A stretch of DNA of 64,000 nt from Azophilus sp965214305 (GTDB lineage Bacteria; Pseudomonadota; Gammaproteobacteria; Pseudomonadales; Azotimanducaceae). The stretch covers positions 310,001 through 374,000 of the forward strand of contig OZ243949.1 of NCBI GenBank assembly GCA_965214305.1, given 5' to 3'. The notes beneath the pieces were generated by a model. That model saw only the letters and a list, made by a program, of their open reading frames with translations. It did not search any database and was not told the DNA's origin. Below are positions 24,074-32,289 of the stretch, piece by piece. The first letter of the stretch is position 1. The number at the start of each line of letters is the position of its first letter. The translations under genes and the position numbers were made by a program.

Positions 24074-24191
24074 CGCCGATATTTTTCGTGCTGCGGGGGT
24101 CGCAAAATGGTGCTTTCGATTGTTGATTGAGAACCGCCCCGGCGACGCCCGTTGTCCTTCCTCCCCAAGCCCTTGTCGCCGGGGCTTTTTT
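24074..24191 (+). ncRNA. Candidate small RNA ending in a strong terminator
   Basis: A TTGCTT (24039-24044), 17 bases, TATTAC (24062-24067) promoter-like pair precedes about 118 bases without an ORF, ending in the strong terminator at 24137-24191. No plus-strand protein gene lies upstream to explain that terminator. The terminator loop carries TTCCTCCCC, complementary to Shine-Dalgarno sequences, as in some anti-SD small RNAs. The promoter is weak and expression is inferred. Confidence 0.35.
24137..24191 (+). terminator. Rho-independent terminator
   Basis: CCCCGGCGAC (24137-24146) pairs perfectly with GTCGCCGGGG (24175-24184) around a 28-base loop, followed by C and a run of T. It points rightward. 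The U-tract is followed within ten bases by the truncated end of a family A element. Confidence 0.85.
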
Positions 24192-24199
24192 ATTCTGTG

Positions 24200-24319
24200 T
24201 ATCGCCGTCCCGTCGGCCGGCCGATTGAGGCGAATATCATGCCATATTCAACGAAATCGAGCGGCCGACGGGGCGGATGAGAGCGGATTTGCGGCCGCGA
24301 ATTCCCAGGGCGCAGGCTC
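24200..24319 (+). mobile_element. Family A MITE, copy 3 (left 39 bp missing)
   Basis: These 120 bp align without length change to the last 120 bp of copy 1, beginning at TATCGCCGTCCCGTCGG. The right terminus GCAGGCTC is followed by CTAA rather than CTAG. The missing left part ends exactly where the terminator U-tract stands. The TAG stop of the RND permease gene (24322-24320) is read from this junction. Confidence 0.75.
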
Positions 24320-27300
24320 CTAAGCTGGCATGGCGCGGCCCAAGCGCAGCCTCAGTCTTGTAAAGGCACCGGCGAGTTGGTGGGGCGCGGCCAGCATGGC
24401 CGGGGTCACTACCAACGTCAGCAGGGTGGCAAAGGTCAGTCCCCATACAATGGCTTGGGAGAGCGGTACCCAAAAGGCGGAGAGCATACCGCCGTAGATG
24501 ATGGCGCGGTTAATCAGGTCGATGCTCAGTGAACTGGCAAGGGGCAGCAACCCGAATACCGTTGTTAGGGTGGTTAGTGTCACCGGTCGCAGCCGTTGCG
24601 CACCGGTGCGCACGATCAGGGCAATGTAGTCGAGTTCCGGATGTTCGCGGCGCAGGTGGTTGTAGGTGTCGATCAGCACGATGTTGTTGTTCACCACGAT
24701 GCCCGCCAGCGCCACCACCCCCACGCCGCTCATCACCGCGCTAAAGGCTTGGTCGGTCACCAACAGGCCGAGCAACACGCCGGCGGTCGACAGCACCACG
24801 GCGAACAGGATCAACACCGATTGATAGAAGCTGTTGAACTGGGTAACCAGTAGCAGGAACATGAGCAGCAACGATAGGGAGAAGGCAACGGCAACGAAAT
24901 CCATGGCTTCCTGCTGCTCTTCGTTGGTACCCCGGAAGCGAATGGTCAGGCGCGGGTCGAACGATTGGCTGTCGAGCCAGGCCTGAATCTCCCCAACTTT
25001 GGTATCGACGAGTACACCCGGCGCCACATCGGCACGAATGTATTTCACGGGCACCCCATTGGAACGCTCTATGGTATCGACGTTGGCGACCGCTCGGCGG
25101 CGCACGAAATTTGAGATGGGCACCAGGCCCTCGGCCGTGTTCACCCTCAGTTCGTCCAAGGTGCCGATGCCGCGGTCCTCAAGGGGGTAGCGCAAACGAA
25201 TATCCACGGCGTCGTCGGACTTGTCGGGCCGGTATTCCCCGACCTTGACGCCATTGGTCACCAGTTGCACCGCAATACCCACCTGCGACACATCGGCACC
25301 GTATAGAGCCGCCTGCGCCCTGTCCACGGTCAGTTCCCACTCGACGCCGGGTAGAAAACGGGTGTCCACGATATCGCGTAACCCGTCGATATTGCGCTCC
25401 ATGTAATCAAGCACACGGGCGACTGCCGGTTCCAACAGCGATTTCTCGTAGGAAGCGAATTCAATCTCAATCGGTTTACCCACGGGCGGCCCCTGTTCCA
25501 TCTGCCGCACCTCCACGCTGATACCGGCCAGACGGGCGGTGCGATCCCGAATTTCTTGGTGTATCTCGGCGGCGGTTCGGTCTCGTTCGTCCTCATCGAA
25601 CAACTCAAGGTAGATTTGACCGATGACGTCGTTGTCGGTGCTGCCGGCCAACCCGCCGACGACCGCTGTGTGTGTGCTGACATCGAGGATACCGACGACT
25701 TGCAACACCTCGTTTTCGACTTCGCTGACCAAGGCGTTGGTCTCGGCGGCGGCCAGGTTGCCACGGGCACGCACGGTAACGATGTTGAATATGTTTTCCG
25801 CATCCGAGAAGAACTGCATGCCTTTGCCGTACTTGCCGTATGCCCAAAAGCAGGTGGCGACGCATAACAGCGCCAACGACAGGGTCAGCCAGGCGTGCCG
25901 CGCCGCCACTTCCAGGAGCCGGGCGTAAACACCGGTGATGGAACGCAGTTTGGTCGGGTCGCCATCCTCCAATTCCTTGAGTGTGGCCATGGATTTGGGG
26001 TCTGTGGCGCCGGCTCGCCCGAATAGGCTGCCCAGAGCGGGCCCGAAGATGAGCGCATAGAGCAGCGAGCCGCTGAGCACCGTGAACACCGTGACGGGCA
26101 GATGGCGCATGAATTGGCCGGCAACGCCCGGCCAGAGCATGAGCGGCAGAAAAGCGGCCAGGGTGGTGGCCACCGAGGCGGATACCGGCCACAGCATGCG
26201 CTTGGCGGCGAGTGCATAGGCCGAGCGCCGGTCGAAACCCTCGACCATTTTACGGTCGGCGTATTCGGTGACAACGATGGCGCCGTCGATCAGCATCCCG
26301 AGACCGAGTAGCATCCCGAACATCACCATGAAGTTGAACGTGTACCCGATGAGGTACAACGGGATCAACGCGAATAGAAAGGATACGGGGATGCCAAGCC
26401 CGACGATAACGCCACTGCGAAACCCCATGGCCGCCACCACGACCACCATAACCAACGCCAGGGCGGTAAAGATGTTGCCCTGCAATTCAGTGATCTGGCG
26501 CAATGCCCAGGGCGCTTGGTCTTGCGAGTAGTTAATCGATACCTTGGCGGGTAGTCTCGGGCGAATTTCATCCACCTTGGCCTTGACCGCCGCCACGGTC
26601 GCCACCAGGTTGGCGTCGGAGCGTTTCAGGATGCTTAGGGAAATTGCCGGTTGGCCGTTGATCCGGGCGTAACTGGTGCGGTCTTTGAACGTCCGCCGCA
26701 CCCTGGCGATATCGCCCAGGGTAACCACGGTATCGCCCTCGACCTGTACCGGTAGATCGAACAGATCCTTGGCCTCTTCAATGACGCTTGGCACCTTGAC
26801 GGAGAAGCGCCCCTGTCCGGTGTCGAGGCTGCCCGCCGGGATCAGCCGATTGTTGCGCGTCATGGTGGCGAACAACTCCTCGTTGGAAATCCGGTAGGCT
26901 TCCAGGGCGTTGGGGTCAATGACCGCTTCCAAGACTTCTTCGCGATGGCCTTGCATTTCCGCGTCGAGCACCTCGGGGATGGTCTCTAGTTGGTTCTGCA
27001 ACTCAACGGCAAGGTCGTAGAGCACGCGCTCCGGCACATCGGTGCCCATCAAATTGACCCGGACGACGGGAAAGTCCTCGGTGGTCATTTCGTTGATGAA
27101 AGGCTCTTCAATGGTGCCGGGCATCTCGGGTTTGGCGCTGTCCAAGGCTTCGCGCACATCTTGGCGGGCACGGTCCAGGTCGTAGTCCGCATCGAATTCG
27201 ACGGTCACATACACCATGCCTTCGGAGGCGTAGGAGACCAATTCATCGATACCCTCGACATCGCGTAGCGCAATCTCCAGCGGTATGGCGAGCAGGCGTT

Positions 27301-27481
27301 CGGCATCTTCCGGGGCAATGCCCTCGTGTATAACGGTAATCATGAAAAAGGGCACGCGGATGTCGGGATCGTTGGCGACGGGAATCGCGACGCGCGCGAA
27401 TAAGCCGCCGATGACGATCATAACCAGCGCCAATAAGGTTGTTTTATAGCGGTTGATGGCGGCATCAATGATGGCGTTCAT
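24320..27481 (-). CDS. RND efflux transporter, inner-membrane permease
   Basis: A 1,053-residue permease with the RND pattern: one N-terminal membrane helix, a large periplasmic loop, a block of helices, a second loop (from about residue 560) and a final block. FDADYDLDRARQDVREALD and the GIPVSFLFALIPLYLIGYTF/LGLGMLIDGAIVVTEYADR helices are typical of the HAE-like proton-driven exporters. It would assemble with the adjacent membrane fusion protein and an outer-membrane channel encoded elsewhere. The ATG overlaps the stop of the fusion-protein gene. Substrate unknown; the group resembles exporters of hydrophobic organic compounds. Confidence 0.9.
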   Translation of the reverse strand: MNAIIDAAINRYKTTLLALVMIVIGGLFARVAIPVANDPDIRVPFFMITVIHEGIAPEDAERLLAIPLEIALRDVEGIDELVSYASEGMVYVTVEFDADYDLDRARQDVREALDSAKPEMPGTIEEPFINEMTTEDFPVVRVNLMGTDVPERVLYDLAVELQNQLETIPEVLDAEMQGHREEVLEAVIDPNALEAYRISNEELFATMTRNNRLIPAGSLDTGQGRFSVKVPSVIEEAKDLFDLPVQVEGDTVVTLGDIARVRRTFKDRTSYARINGQPAISLSILKRSDANLVATVAAVKAKVDEIRPRLPAKVSINYSQDQAPWALRQITELQGNIFTALALVMVVVVAAMGFRSGVIVGLGIPVSFLFALIPLYLIGYTFNFMVMFGMLLGLGMLIDGAIVVTEYADRKMVEGFDRRSAYALAAKRMLWPVSASVATTLAAFLPLMLWPGVAGQFMRHLPVTVFTVLSGSLLYALIFGPALGSLFGRAGATDPKSMATLKELEDGDPTKLRSITGVYARLLEVAARHAWLTLSLALLCVATCFWAYGKYGKGMQFFSDAENIFNIVTVRARGNLAAAETNALVSEVENEVLQVVGILDVSTHTAVVGGLAGSTDNDVIGQIYLELFDEDERDRTAAEIHQEIRDRTARLAGISVEVRQMEQGPPVGKPIEIEFASYEKSLLEPAVARVLDYMERNIDGLRDIVDTRFLPGVEWELTVDRAQAALYGADVSQVGIAVQLVTNGVKVGEYRPDKSDDAVDIRLRYPLEDRGIGTLDELRVNTAEGLVPISNFVRRRAVANVDTIERSNGVPVKYIRADVAPGVLVDTKVGEIQAWLDSQSFDPRLTIRFRGTNEEQQEAMDFVAVAFSLSLLLMFLLLVTQFNSFYQSVLILFAVVLSTAGVLLGLLVTDQAFSAVMSGVGVVALAGIVVNNNIVLIDTYNHLRREHPELDYIALIVRTGAQRLRPVTLTTLTTVFGLLPLASSLSIDLINRAIIYGGMLSAFWVPLSQAIVWGLTFATLLTLVVTPAMLAAPHQLAGAFTRLRLRLGRAMPA

Positions 27482-28641
27482 GAGCGGCCCGCCGGTTGTT
27501 CCGGCAGCAAGCCGGTTTGCGATTCGAAACGCCCCGCCCGGGCCGGCATTGCTGTCGAGGCTTCGAAATCGACAGCAACGGCTTCGCCCGGCACCACCAA
27601 TTCTTGGCCAACCGTGATCAGTGTGACCGGGTCGGGCAGGCCCGATACCCAGACACCGCCGCCGTCCTCACGGACGATTTCCACCGCATGAAACTGAACG
27701 CGCCCCCGCTCATCGACCGTGCGCACACCAACCGAGCCCGCGGCGTCGAGCGCAAATAGCGCCGGGCTGATTTTATGGGCGAAAACCCGCGCAATCGGTA
27801 CCGATATCTCGGTGGTGATGCCACTGCGCAATGTGAAATCCGCGTTGGCTATGGGAATTTCGATGCGATAGGTGCGCGTGGCCGGGTCGCTTTGCTGGCC
27901 GACAAACCCCAGGGTGCCCGTGACCATGCGCCCATCGCTTAGGGTACCGCTTGCTTCCTGCCCAACGGCCACCCGCGACACGTCCGTTTCGGATAGACGC
28001 CCGACCAGCAGCATCGGGTCGAGATCGATGACCGTGGCGCAGGGCGAACCGGGGGTGACATAGTCACCGATTTCTTGATGCACATCCTCGACAACGCCCT
28101 TGAAGGGGGCGCTGACCAAGGTCTTGGCGAGGTCGAGTTGGTTACGACTGAGCACCGCTTGGGCCGCGGCGAGTTTTGCCTTGGCTTGGGCGATGGCGGT
28201 TTCCGATTGATGGCCTTTTGCTCGCAGTTGCAAGCGTCCGTCGTACTCGATGCGCGCTTCATTGACCGCCGCTTCGGCTTCGAGCAGCTTTGCTTGGCGG
28301 TCATCGACCGAAATGCGGCAGAGCGGGTCGCCGGCCCGCACCCGGGAGCCGCGCTCAATGGGCCGTGCCACTATAGTGCCCGTCAACTCCGCGCGTACTT
28401 GGACGGTGCGTTTATTCTCGGTTTTGCCGCGGATACTTAGGGATTGCACCTGTGGGCTGGCGTACAGAACGCGGGCGCGCACTCGAGCAAGCGGCCGGTC
28501 CTGAGCCATGGCCGCCTGCTGTTCGGCAATTTCCGCCGGGGCGGTGGGTGGCAGGGCTTCCCCCTTGCCGAGTTGACCGGAGACGAGCCATCCGATGATG
28601 GCGGTGGCGATGACGATGGCGGTTAGGTAGGTTCGGCGCAT
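27478..28641 (-). CDS. RND efflux transporter, periplasmic adaptor (membrane fusion protein)
   Basis: A 387-residue adaptor with an N-terminal membrane anchor (LTAIVIATAIIGWLVSGQLG). It has the split lipoyl domain (TGTIVARPIERGSRVRAGDP, then KTLVSAPFKGVVEDVHQEIG), a helical hairpin between the halves, and a beta-barrel (LLVGRLSETDVSRVAVGQEA). It bridges the permease and an outer-membrane factor. It is the first gene of the two-gene operon (ATGA overlap with the permease). Confidence 0.9.
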   Translation of the reverse strand: MRRTYLTAIVIATAIIGWLVSGQLGKGEALPPTAPAEIAEQQAAMAQDRPLARVRARVLYASPQVQSLSIRGKTENKRTVQVRAELTGTIVARPIERGSRVRAGDPLCRISVDDRQAKLLEAEAAVNEARIEYDGRLQLRAKGHQSETAIAQAKAKLAAAQAVLSRNQLDLAKTLVSAPFKGVVEDVHQEIGDYVTPGSPCATVIDLDPMLLVGRLSETDVSRVAVGQEASGTLSDGRMVTGTLGFVGQQSDPATRTYRIEIPIANADFTLRSGITTEISVPIARVFAHKISPALFALDAAGSVGVRTVDERGRVQFHAVEIVREDGGGVWVSGLPDPVTLITVGQELVVPGEAVAVDFEASTAMPARAGRFESQTGLLPEQPAGRS

Positions 28642-28804
28642 GGACGCATATTCGGTGCGGGGGATGAGTTAACCCCAGCCGCTATAGTACGGAACGGTGA
28701 CAGTGTCATGAAGAAATTGCTACGAAACGTAACACAGTGCGTTTGCATACGCTATCTGCCCAGCCCGTCTATCCCACCAACTTTCGTCGCCGGCGCTCGG
28801 TAGC

Positions 28805-28900
28805 GAGCGGGCCCTTGGGGCTTGCCTTGCGGCCTTGGGCACCATCACCCTGCTTATACGAGAGGGATTGGAACGAACTGAACAGGCCGCAAGGCAGTGG
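28805..28900. repeat. Family B hairpin element, copy 2 (degenerate)
   Basis: The left arm GAGCGGGCCCTTGGGGCTTG and the core (CTGCTTATACGAGAGGG, then GGAACGAACTGAAC) match copy 1. The right arm keeps CCGCAAGG and then diverges, so the hairpin is shortened. Confidence 0.65.
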
Positions 28901-28937
28901 CTGAGAAGGTGGGCGAGGCGGCTTGGTTTGACCGGGC

Positions 28938-28963
28938 AAAAAAAACCCCGCTTACGCGGGGTT
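28938..28963 (-). terminator. Rho-independent terminator of the small membrane peptide gene
   Basis: On the minus strand, AACCCCGC and GCGGGGTT form a stem with a four-base GTAA loop, followed by a run of eight T. It lies 50 bases after the stop of the 38-codon ORF, which is strong evidence that the small ORF is in a transcribed unit. Confidence 0.85.
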
Positions 28964-29012
28964 GGCCAGATAGGTCATCACAAGGTCTCTACGGAGAGTT
29001 GGGATTGACCGC

Positions 29013-29129
29013 TTACAGAGCAAGAAACGAGAGCACCGCCGCCGCAAGCGCGACGAAGGCACCGAGGAGGAGCGCGGTTTCGTTGGCAGTCAGTGGCGCA
29101 TCATTCTCTTTCATATCGATTCCATTCAT
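29013..29129 (-). CDS. 38-residue single-pass membrane peptide
   Basis: A short ORF reads MNGIDMKENDAPLTANETAL and continues into a hydrophobic helix (LLLGAFVALAAAVLSFLAL) that runs to the C-terminus, giving an N-out or N-in single-pass peptide. GGTGA lies a few bases before the ATG; a GTG at 29138 would add three residues. A strong terminator follows. It is separate from the Nramp gene, whose stop lies 158 bp further upstream on the same strand. No family recognised. Such peptides often serve as small subunits or regulators of membrane complexes, but nothing here identifies a partner. Confidence 0.6.
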   Translation of the reverse strand: MNGIDMKENDAPLTANETALLLGAFVALAAAVLSFLAL

Positions 29130-29272
29130 GTCATTCACCTTCAGTAAATTAACCAGCTTGGCAATCGAGACACCTTGGCTCTCGGTGCTGCCCGTAATCG
29201 GTGAAGCGGAATGCTACGGATCAATGCTGAAAGCAGTTCACAACAATTGTGGAATGAAAATGGAAGGGTGGT

Positions 29273-29284
29273 GCAGGCTCCTAG
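29273..29284. repeat. Relic of a family A MITE end next to the Nramp stop codon
   Basis: GCAGGCTCCTAG matches the family A right terminus and is followed within three bases by a second CTAG that contains the TAG stop of the Nramp-like gene. No other arm is visible. Confidence 0.4.
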
Positions 29285-29287
29285 GGC

Positions 29288-30538
29288 CTAGACGAAGCGC
29301 ACCCAAAGGTAAACGATGGTGGTACCGGTCAGCACAACCAATCCGGCGAGGCTCCAGACCCGTAACGTTGGCGAGGGCCGATATTCGTCATCGACCTCGG
29401 CGCCAACCATGGCGCGGTGATTGAGGAAGGCGTAGATGGGCGCCATGACGAATCCCAGGGTGGTGGTGAGATCGATGAATCGGGTAAAGGAGGTGAGTAG
29501 GGTGGCGAGCAGTCCGAATGCGCCCAGGGCCCCAACCCAAATCAGCGCGGGAACCAGCCAGGCGGGCGATTCCCGCCCCCGCAGCCGGGCCGCGACATGG
29601 GCGAATTGTCGGGGATAGCCGTCCATCACCGTTAGCAAGGTGGAGAACATGGCGGCAATCACCGCCACGCCGATCAGGCTGAAGCTCCAATCGCCCATCG
29701 TTTCGGTAAACAGCGCGATAACTTGGGCGGCGAATGCCGGGGGCGAGTCTTGTGGGGCGATGCCCGCTTCGTGCATGACCGCCACGCCGAGCATCAGGAA
29801 GCCGATGGCCAGCAACATGGCGGTCAGATAGCCCAGGTTGAAATCGAAACGGGCTTCGGCGGGGGTGATGCGCGCCCCGCGCGCCTCGATTTTGGCCTTG
29901 GTCCATACGGAGTTGAGGATGGACACGTCCACGGGTGTTGGCATCCAGCCGGCCATGGCGACGATGAACAACAGCAGCGGCACATCCAAGGTTTCGAGCC
30001 CGAAGTTGCCCGGGCTCCAATCGATGCGCGGCACCGACAGGCCAGCGGCCACCAGCACCATGACGACCAGCACGAAAACCAGCGCCTTGCCCATGTGCTC
30101 CAGCCAGCGGTAGCGGCCAAGGGTGAGCAACAGCGCGGTACCCGCCATCAGCCAGCCCGACAGCGCCACCGGACTCATGGCCAACCCAAACACAGTCAGC
30201 ACCAATCCCGCCGTGGTGATGGCGACGGCCGCCAGGACGAACCAGACGGATAGGAGTTGCGAACCCAAATACAGCAATGTGGCCAACAGGCCCTGGTCTA
30301 TGTAGTTTTCCGGCAGGCTGCGGCCGGTGGCAACCGTATATTGGCTGCCGAAGCGGATGGCCGGGTATTTGACGATGCCGACCAGGATGATGATCGCCGC
30401 CATGGCCAGCCCGTAGATCGCGCCGGCGCGTGTCGATTGCACGACATGTGAAACGCCGATGGCGGCGGCGGCGTACAGAACGCCCGGCCCGATGACCGAC
30501 AGGCGGCCGATGCCGGCCAGGTGTTTGCGGCGGGTCAC
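29288..30538 (-). CDS. Nramp-related transporter lacking the canonical DPGN motif
   Basis: A 416-residue polytopic protein of the Nramp fold. Where classical members have the metal-binding DPGN of helix 1, this one reads GPGVLYAAAAIGVSHVVQST, with GVSH at the equivalent place. It therefore may not carry manganese or iron, and could belong to the non-canonical, magnesium-like branch or another cation branch. GTG at 30538 is the start and overlaps the peroxiredoxin stop (GTGA). A much longer upstream frame is only the shadow of the peroxiredoxin gene. The pair forms a minus-strand operon. Confidence 0.8.
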   Translation of the reverse strand: MTRRKHLAGIGRLSVIGPGVLYAAAAIGVSHVVQSTRAGAIYGLAMAAIIILVGIVKYPAIRFGSQYTVATGRSLPENYIDQGLLATLLYLGSQLLSVWFVLAAVAITTAGLVLTVFGLAMSPVALSGWLMAGTALLLTLGRYRWLEHMGKALVFVLVVMVLVAAGLSVPRIDWSPGNFGLETLDVPLLLFIVAMAGWMPTPVDVSILNSVWTKAKIEARGARITPAEARFDFNLGYLTAMLLAIGFLMLGVAVMHEAGIAPQDSPPAFAAQVIALFTETMGDWSFSLIGVAVIAAMFSTLLTVMDGYPRQFAHVAARLRGRESPAWLVPALIWVGALGAFGLLATLLTSFTRFIDLTTTLGFVMAPIYAFLNHRAMVGAEVDDEYRPSPTLRVWSLAGLVVLTGTTIVYLWVRFV

Positions 30539-31194
30539 TCCGGTTGCGGGACGATGCGCAGATAGGGCTTGGGTGCCCGCCAACCGTTGGGGAATTTCTG
30601 TCGGGCTTGGTCGTCGGAAACCGCCGGGACGATAATGACATCTTCGCCCTGTCGCCAATTCACCGGTGTCGCGATCGGGTGTTTGGCGGTGAGTTGGCAG
30701 GAATCGAGCAGCCGCAACACCTCGTCGAAGTTGCGTCCGGTACTCATCGGGTAGGTCAGCATGGCCTTGATGGTTTTGTCCGGCCCGATGACGAATACGG
30801 AGCGAACCGTGGCGTTGTCGGCCGGGGTTCTGCCCGCGGACGAGTCCCCGGCTTCGGCGGGTAGCATGTCGTAGAGTTTTGCCACTTGCAGTTGCGGGTC
30901 GCCGATTAGGGGGTAGGTTACCGCGTGGCCCTGGGTCTCCTCGATATCCTTGGCCCATTCGCCGTGGTTGTCGACGGGGTCAACGCTCAGGCCGATAATC
31001 TTGCAGTTGCGCTTGGCGAATTCCGGGGCCAGGCCCGCCATGTAGCCAAGTTCGGTGGTACAGACCGGCGTGAAGTCCTTGGGGTGGGAGAATAGGATCG
31101 CCCAGCCGTCGCCGATCCAGTCGTGAAAATGGATGCTGCCTTGCGTGGTTTCGGCGGTGAAGTCGGGCGCCGTTGCATTGATGCGTAGTGTCAT
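30535..31194 (-). CDS. 1-Cys peroxiredoxin, Prx6 type
   Basis: A 219-residue peroxiredoxin opening MTLRINATAPDFTAETTQG, with the peroxidatic Cys45 in KDFTPVCTTELG. The IIGLSVDPVDNHGEWAKDI stretch and a long C-terminal dimerisation part fit the Prx6 group. It reduces hydrogen peroxide and organic hydroperoxides using an external thiol. It uses Cys, not Sec, although the organism encodes selenoproteins. ATG at 31194 with GGGAAG just upstream is chosen over an upstream extension. It is translationally coupled to the Nramp-like gene and divergent from livH. Confidence 0.9.
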   Translation of the reverse strand: MTLRINATAPDFTAETTQGSIHFHDWIGDGWAILFSHPKDFTPVCTTELGYMAGLAPEFAKRNCKIIGLSVDPVDNHGEWAKDIEETQGHAVTYPLIGDPQLQVAKLYDMLPAEAGDSSAGRTPADNATVRSVFVIGPDKTIKAMLTYPMSTGRNFDEVLRLLDSCQLTAKHPIATPVNWRQGEDVIIVPAVSDDQARQKFPNGWRAPKPYLRIVPQPE

Positions 31195-31385
31195 GATCTT
31201 CCCAAGTGCTATGTAAGGGCGCAAATCTACCACCCTTTGCCGAGAAATGTGATACTTGGCGGCTTGGTTGAGGCCGTATGCGCGGGCCGCAATGCATCGG
31301 TGTTGCCGCATCCGCTGAAGCGACGAATACGGCAGGCACAACCCGTCCGCCGCATGGCCTTGATCTTTGCAGGCAGGATCTATTC

Positions 31386-32255
31386 TTGGAAATCGCTCAA
31401 CTCATTGTCAGCGGCCTGTCGCAAGGCTGCGTCTATGGCCTGATCGCGCTCGGCTTTGTGCTGATCTACAAGGCCACCGAGATGGTCAATTTCGCCCAGG
31501 GCGACATGATGATGCTGGGTGCCTTTGTGGCGGTGGTTTTCATCAATCTGCTCGATTGGCCCTTTGCACTCGGCTTGTTGGGGGCGGTGCTGGTTATGGC
31601 GGCTGTTGGCGTACTATTCGAGCGGCTGCTGTTGCGGCCGATGATTGGCGAGCCGCATTTCGCGGTCTTGATGCTCACCATCGGTCTGGGATTCGTGCTG
31701 CGGGCCTTCGCCGGTGCCGTTTGGGGTAACGAACCCCGAGCGCTCGATCTCCCCTACGCCGGCATCGTCTGGCGGTGGGGTGAGTTGGTTGTTGGCGCGG
31801 AAAACCTGGCCATTATCGGCGGAACCCTGCTGCTTTGTGGTTTGTTGTACCTGTTCTTTCGGTTTACGCGCCTGGGCGTCGCCATGCAGGCGGCATCGCA
31901 GAATCAGCTTGCCGCTTTTTATGTGGGCATTCCGGTGAAGCGCATCTTTGCTCTGGTTTGGGCGCTTTCGGCCATGATTTCGGCCTTTGCGGGTGTGCTT
32001 ATGGCACCGGTGTCGCTGATCGACCCAATGATGGGCTTCGTCGGTATCAAGGCGTTCGCCGCCGCCATTGTGGGTGGCTTCGGCAATTTGCCTGGGGCCT
32101 TGCTCGGTGGTTTGCTCATCGGCTTGGTGGAGCAGTTCGTCGGGCGCTATCTGTGGCCCGGGTTTTCGGAAATGAGTGCCTACCTGTTGTTGTTGTTGAT
32201 GTTGATGATGCGCCCGGAAGGGTTGTTCGCCACCATTGAGCAGAAGAAGGTTTAA
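31386..32255 (+). CDS. livH: Branched-chain-type (HAAT) ABC transporter permease LivH
   Basis: A 289-residue membrane permease with the family opening LEIAQLIVSGLSQGCVYGLI, LIYKATEMVNFAQGDMMMLG and the C-terminal NLPGALLGGLLIGLVEQFVG. TTG at 31386 is used as the start because the residues upstream do not look like the family. It is the first gene of livH-livM-livG-livF, acyl-CoA synthetase, livK. The HAAT family carries branched-chain amino acids but also amides, urea and aromatic acids; the neighbouring synthetase argues for a carboxylic acid. Confidence 0.88.
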   Translation: MEIAQLIVSGLSQGCVYGLIALGFVLIYKATEMVNFAQGDMMMLGAFVAVVFINLLDWPFALGLLGAVLVMAAVGVLFERLLLRPMIGEPHFAVLMLTIGLGFVLRAFAGAVWGNEPRALDLPYAGIVWRWGELVVGAENLAIIGGTLLLCGLLYLFFRFTRLGVAMQAASQNQLAAFYVGIPVKRIFALVWALSAMISAFAGVLMAPVSLIDPMMGFVGIKAFAAAIVGGFGNLPGALLGGLLIGLVEQFVGRYLWPGFSEMSAYLLLLLMLMMRPEGLFATIEQKKV

Positions 32256-32289
32256 TAGCCCAGTGTGCTAGCCCGAAGGAACCCGAGGC

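Larger units (their letters stand above)
28642..29012. other. Intergenic stretch holding a family B hairpin and a terminator
   Basis: Between the adaptor gene start and the small peptide gene there is no supported protein gene. It contains a motif related to CCCGCCTATCTC (28762-28778), the family B copy at 28805-28900 and the minus-strand terminator at 28938-28963. It must also carry the promoter of the RND operon, which I could not pick out. Confidence 0.5.

Noticed and set aside
30539..30958. A 140-residue N-terminal extension of the Nramp-like protein
   Set aside because: It is rich in Arg, His and Pro and lies entirely over the peroxiredoxin gene in another frame; GTG at 30538 gives a normal Nramp start.
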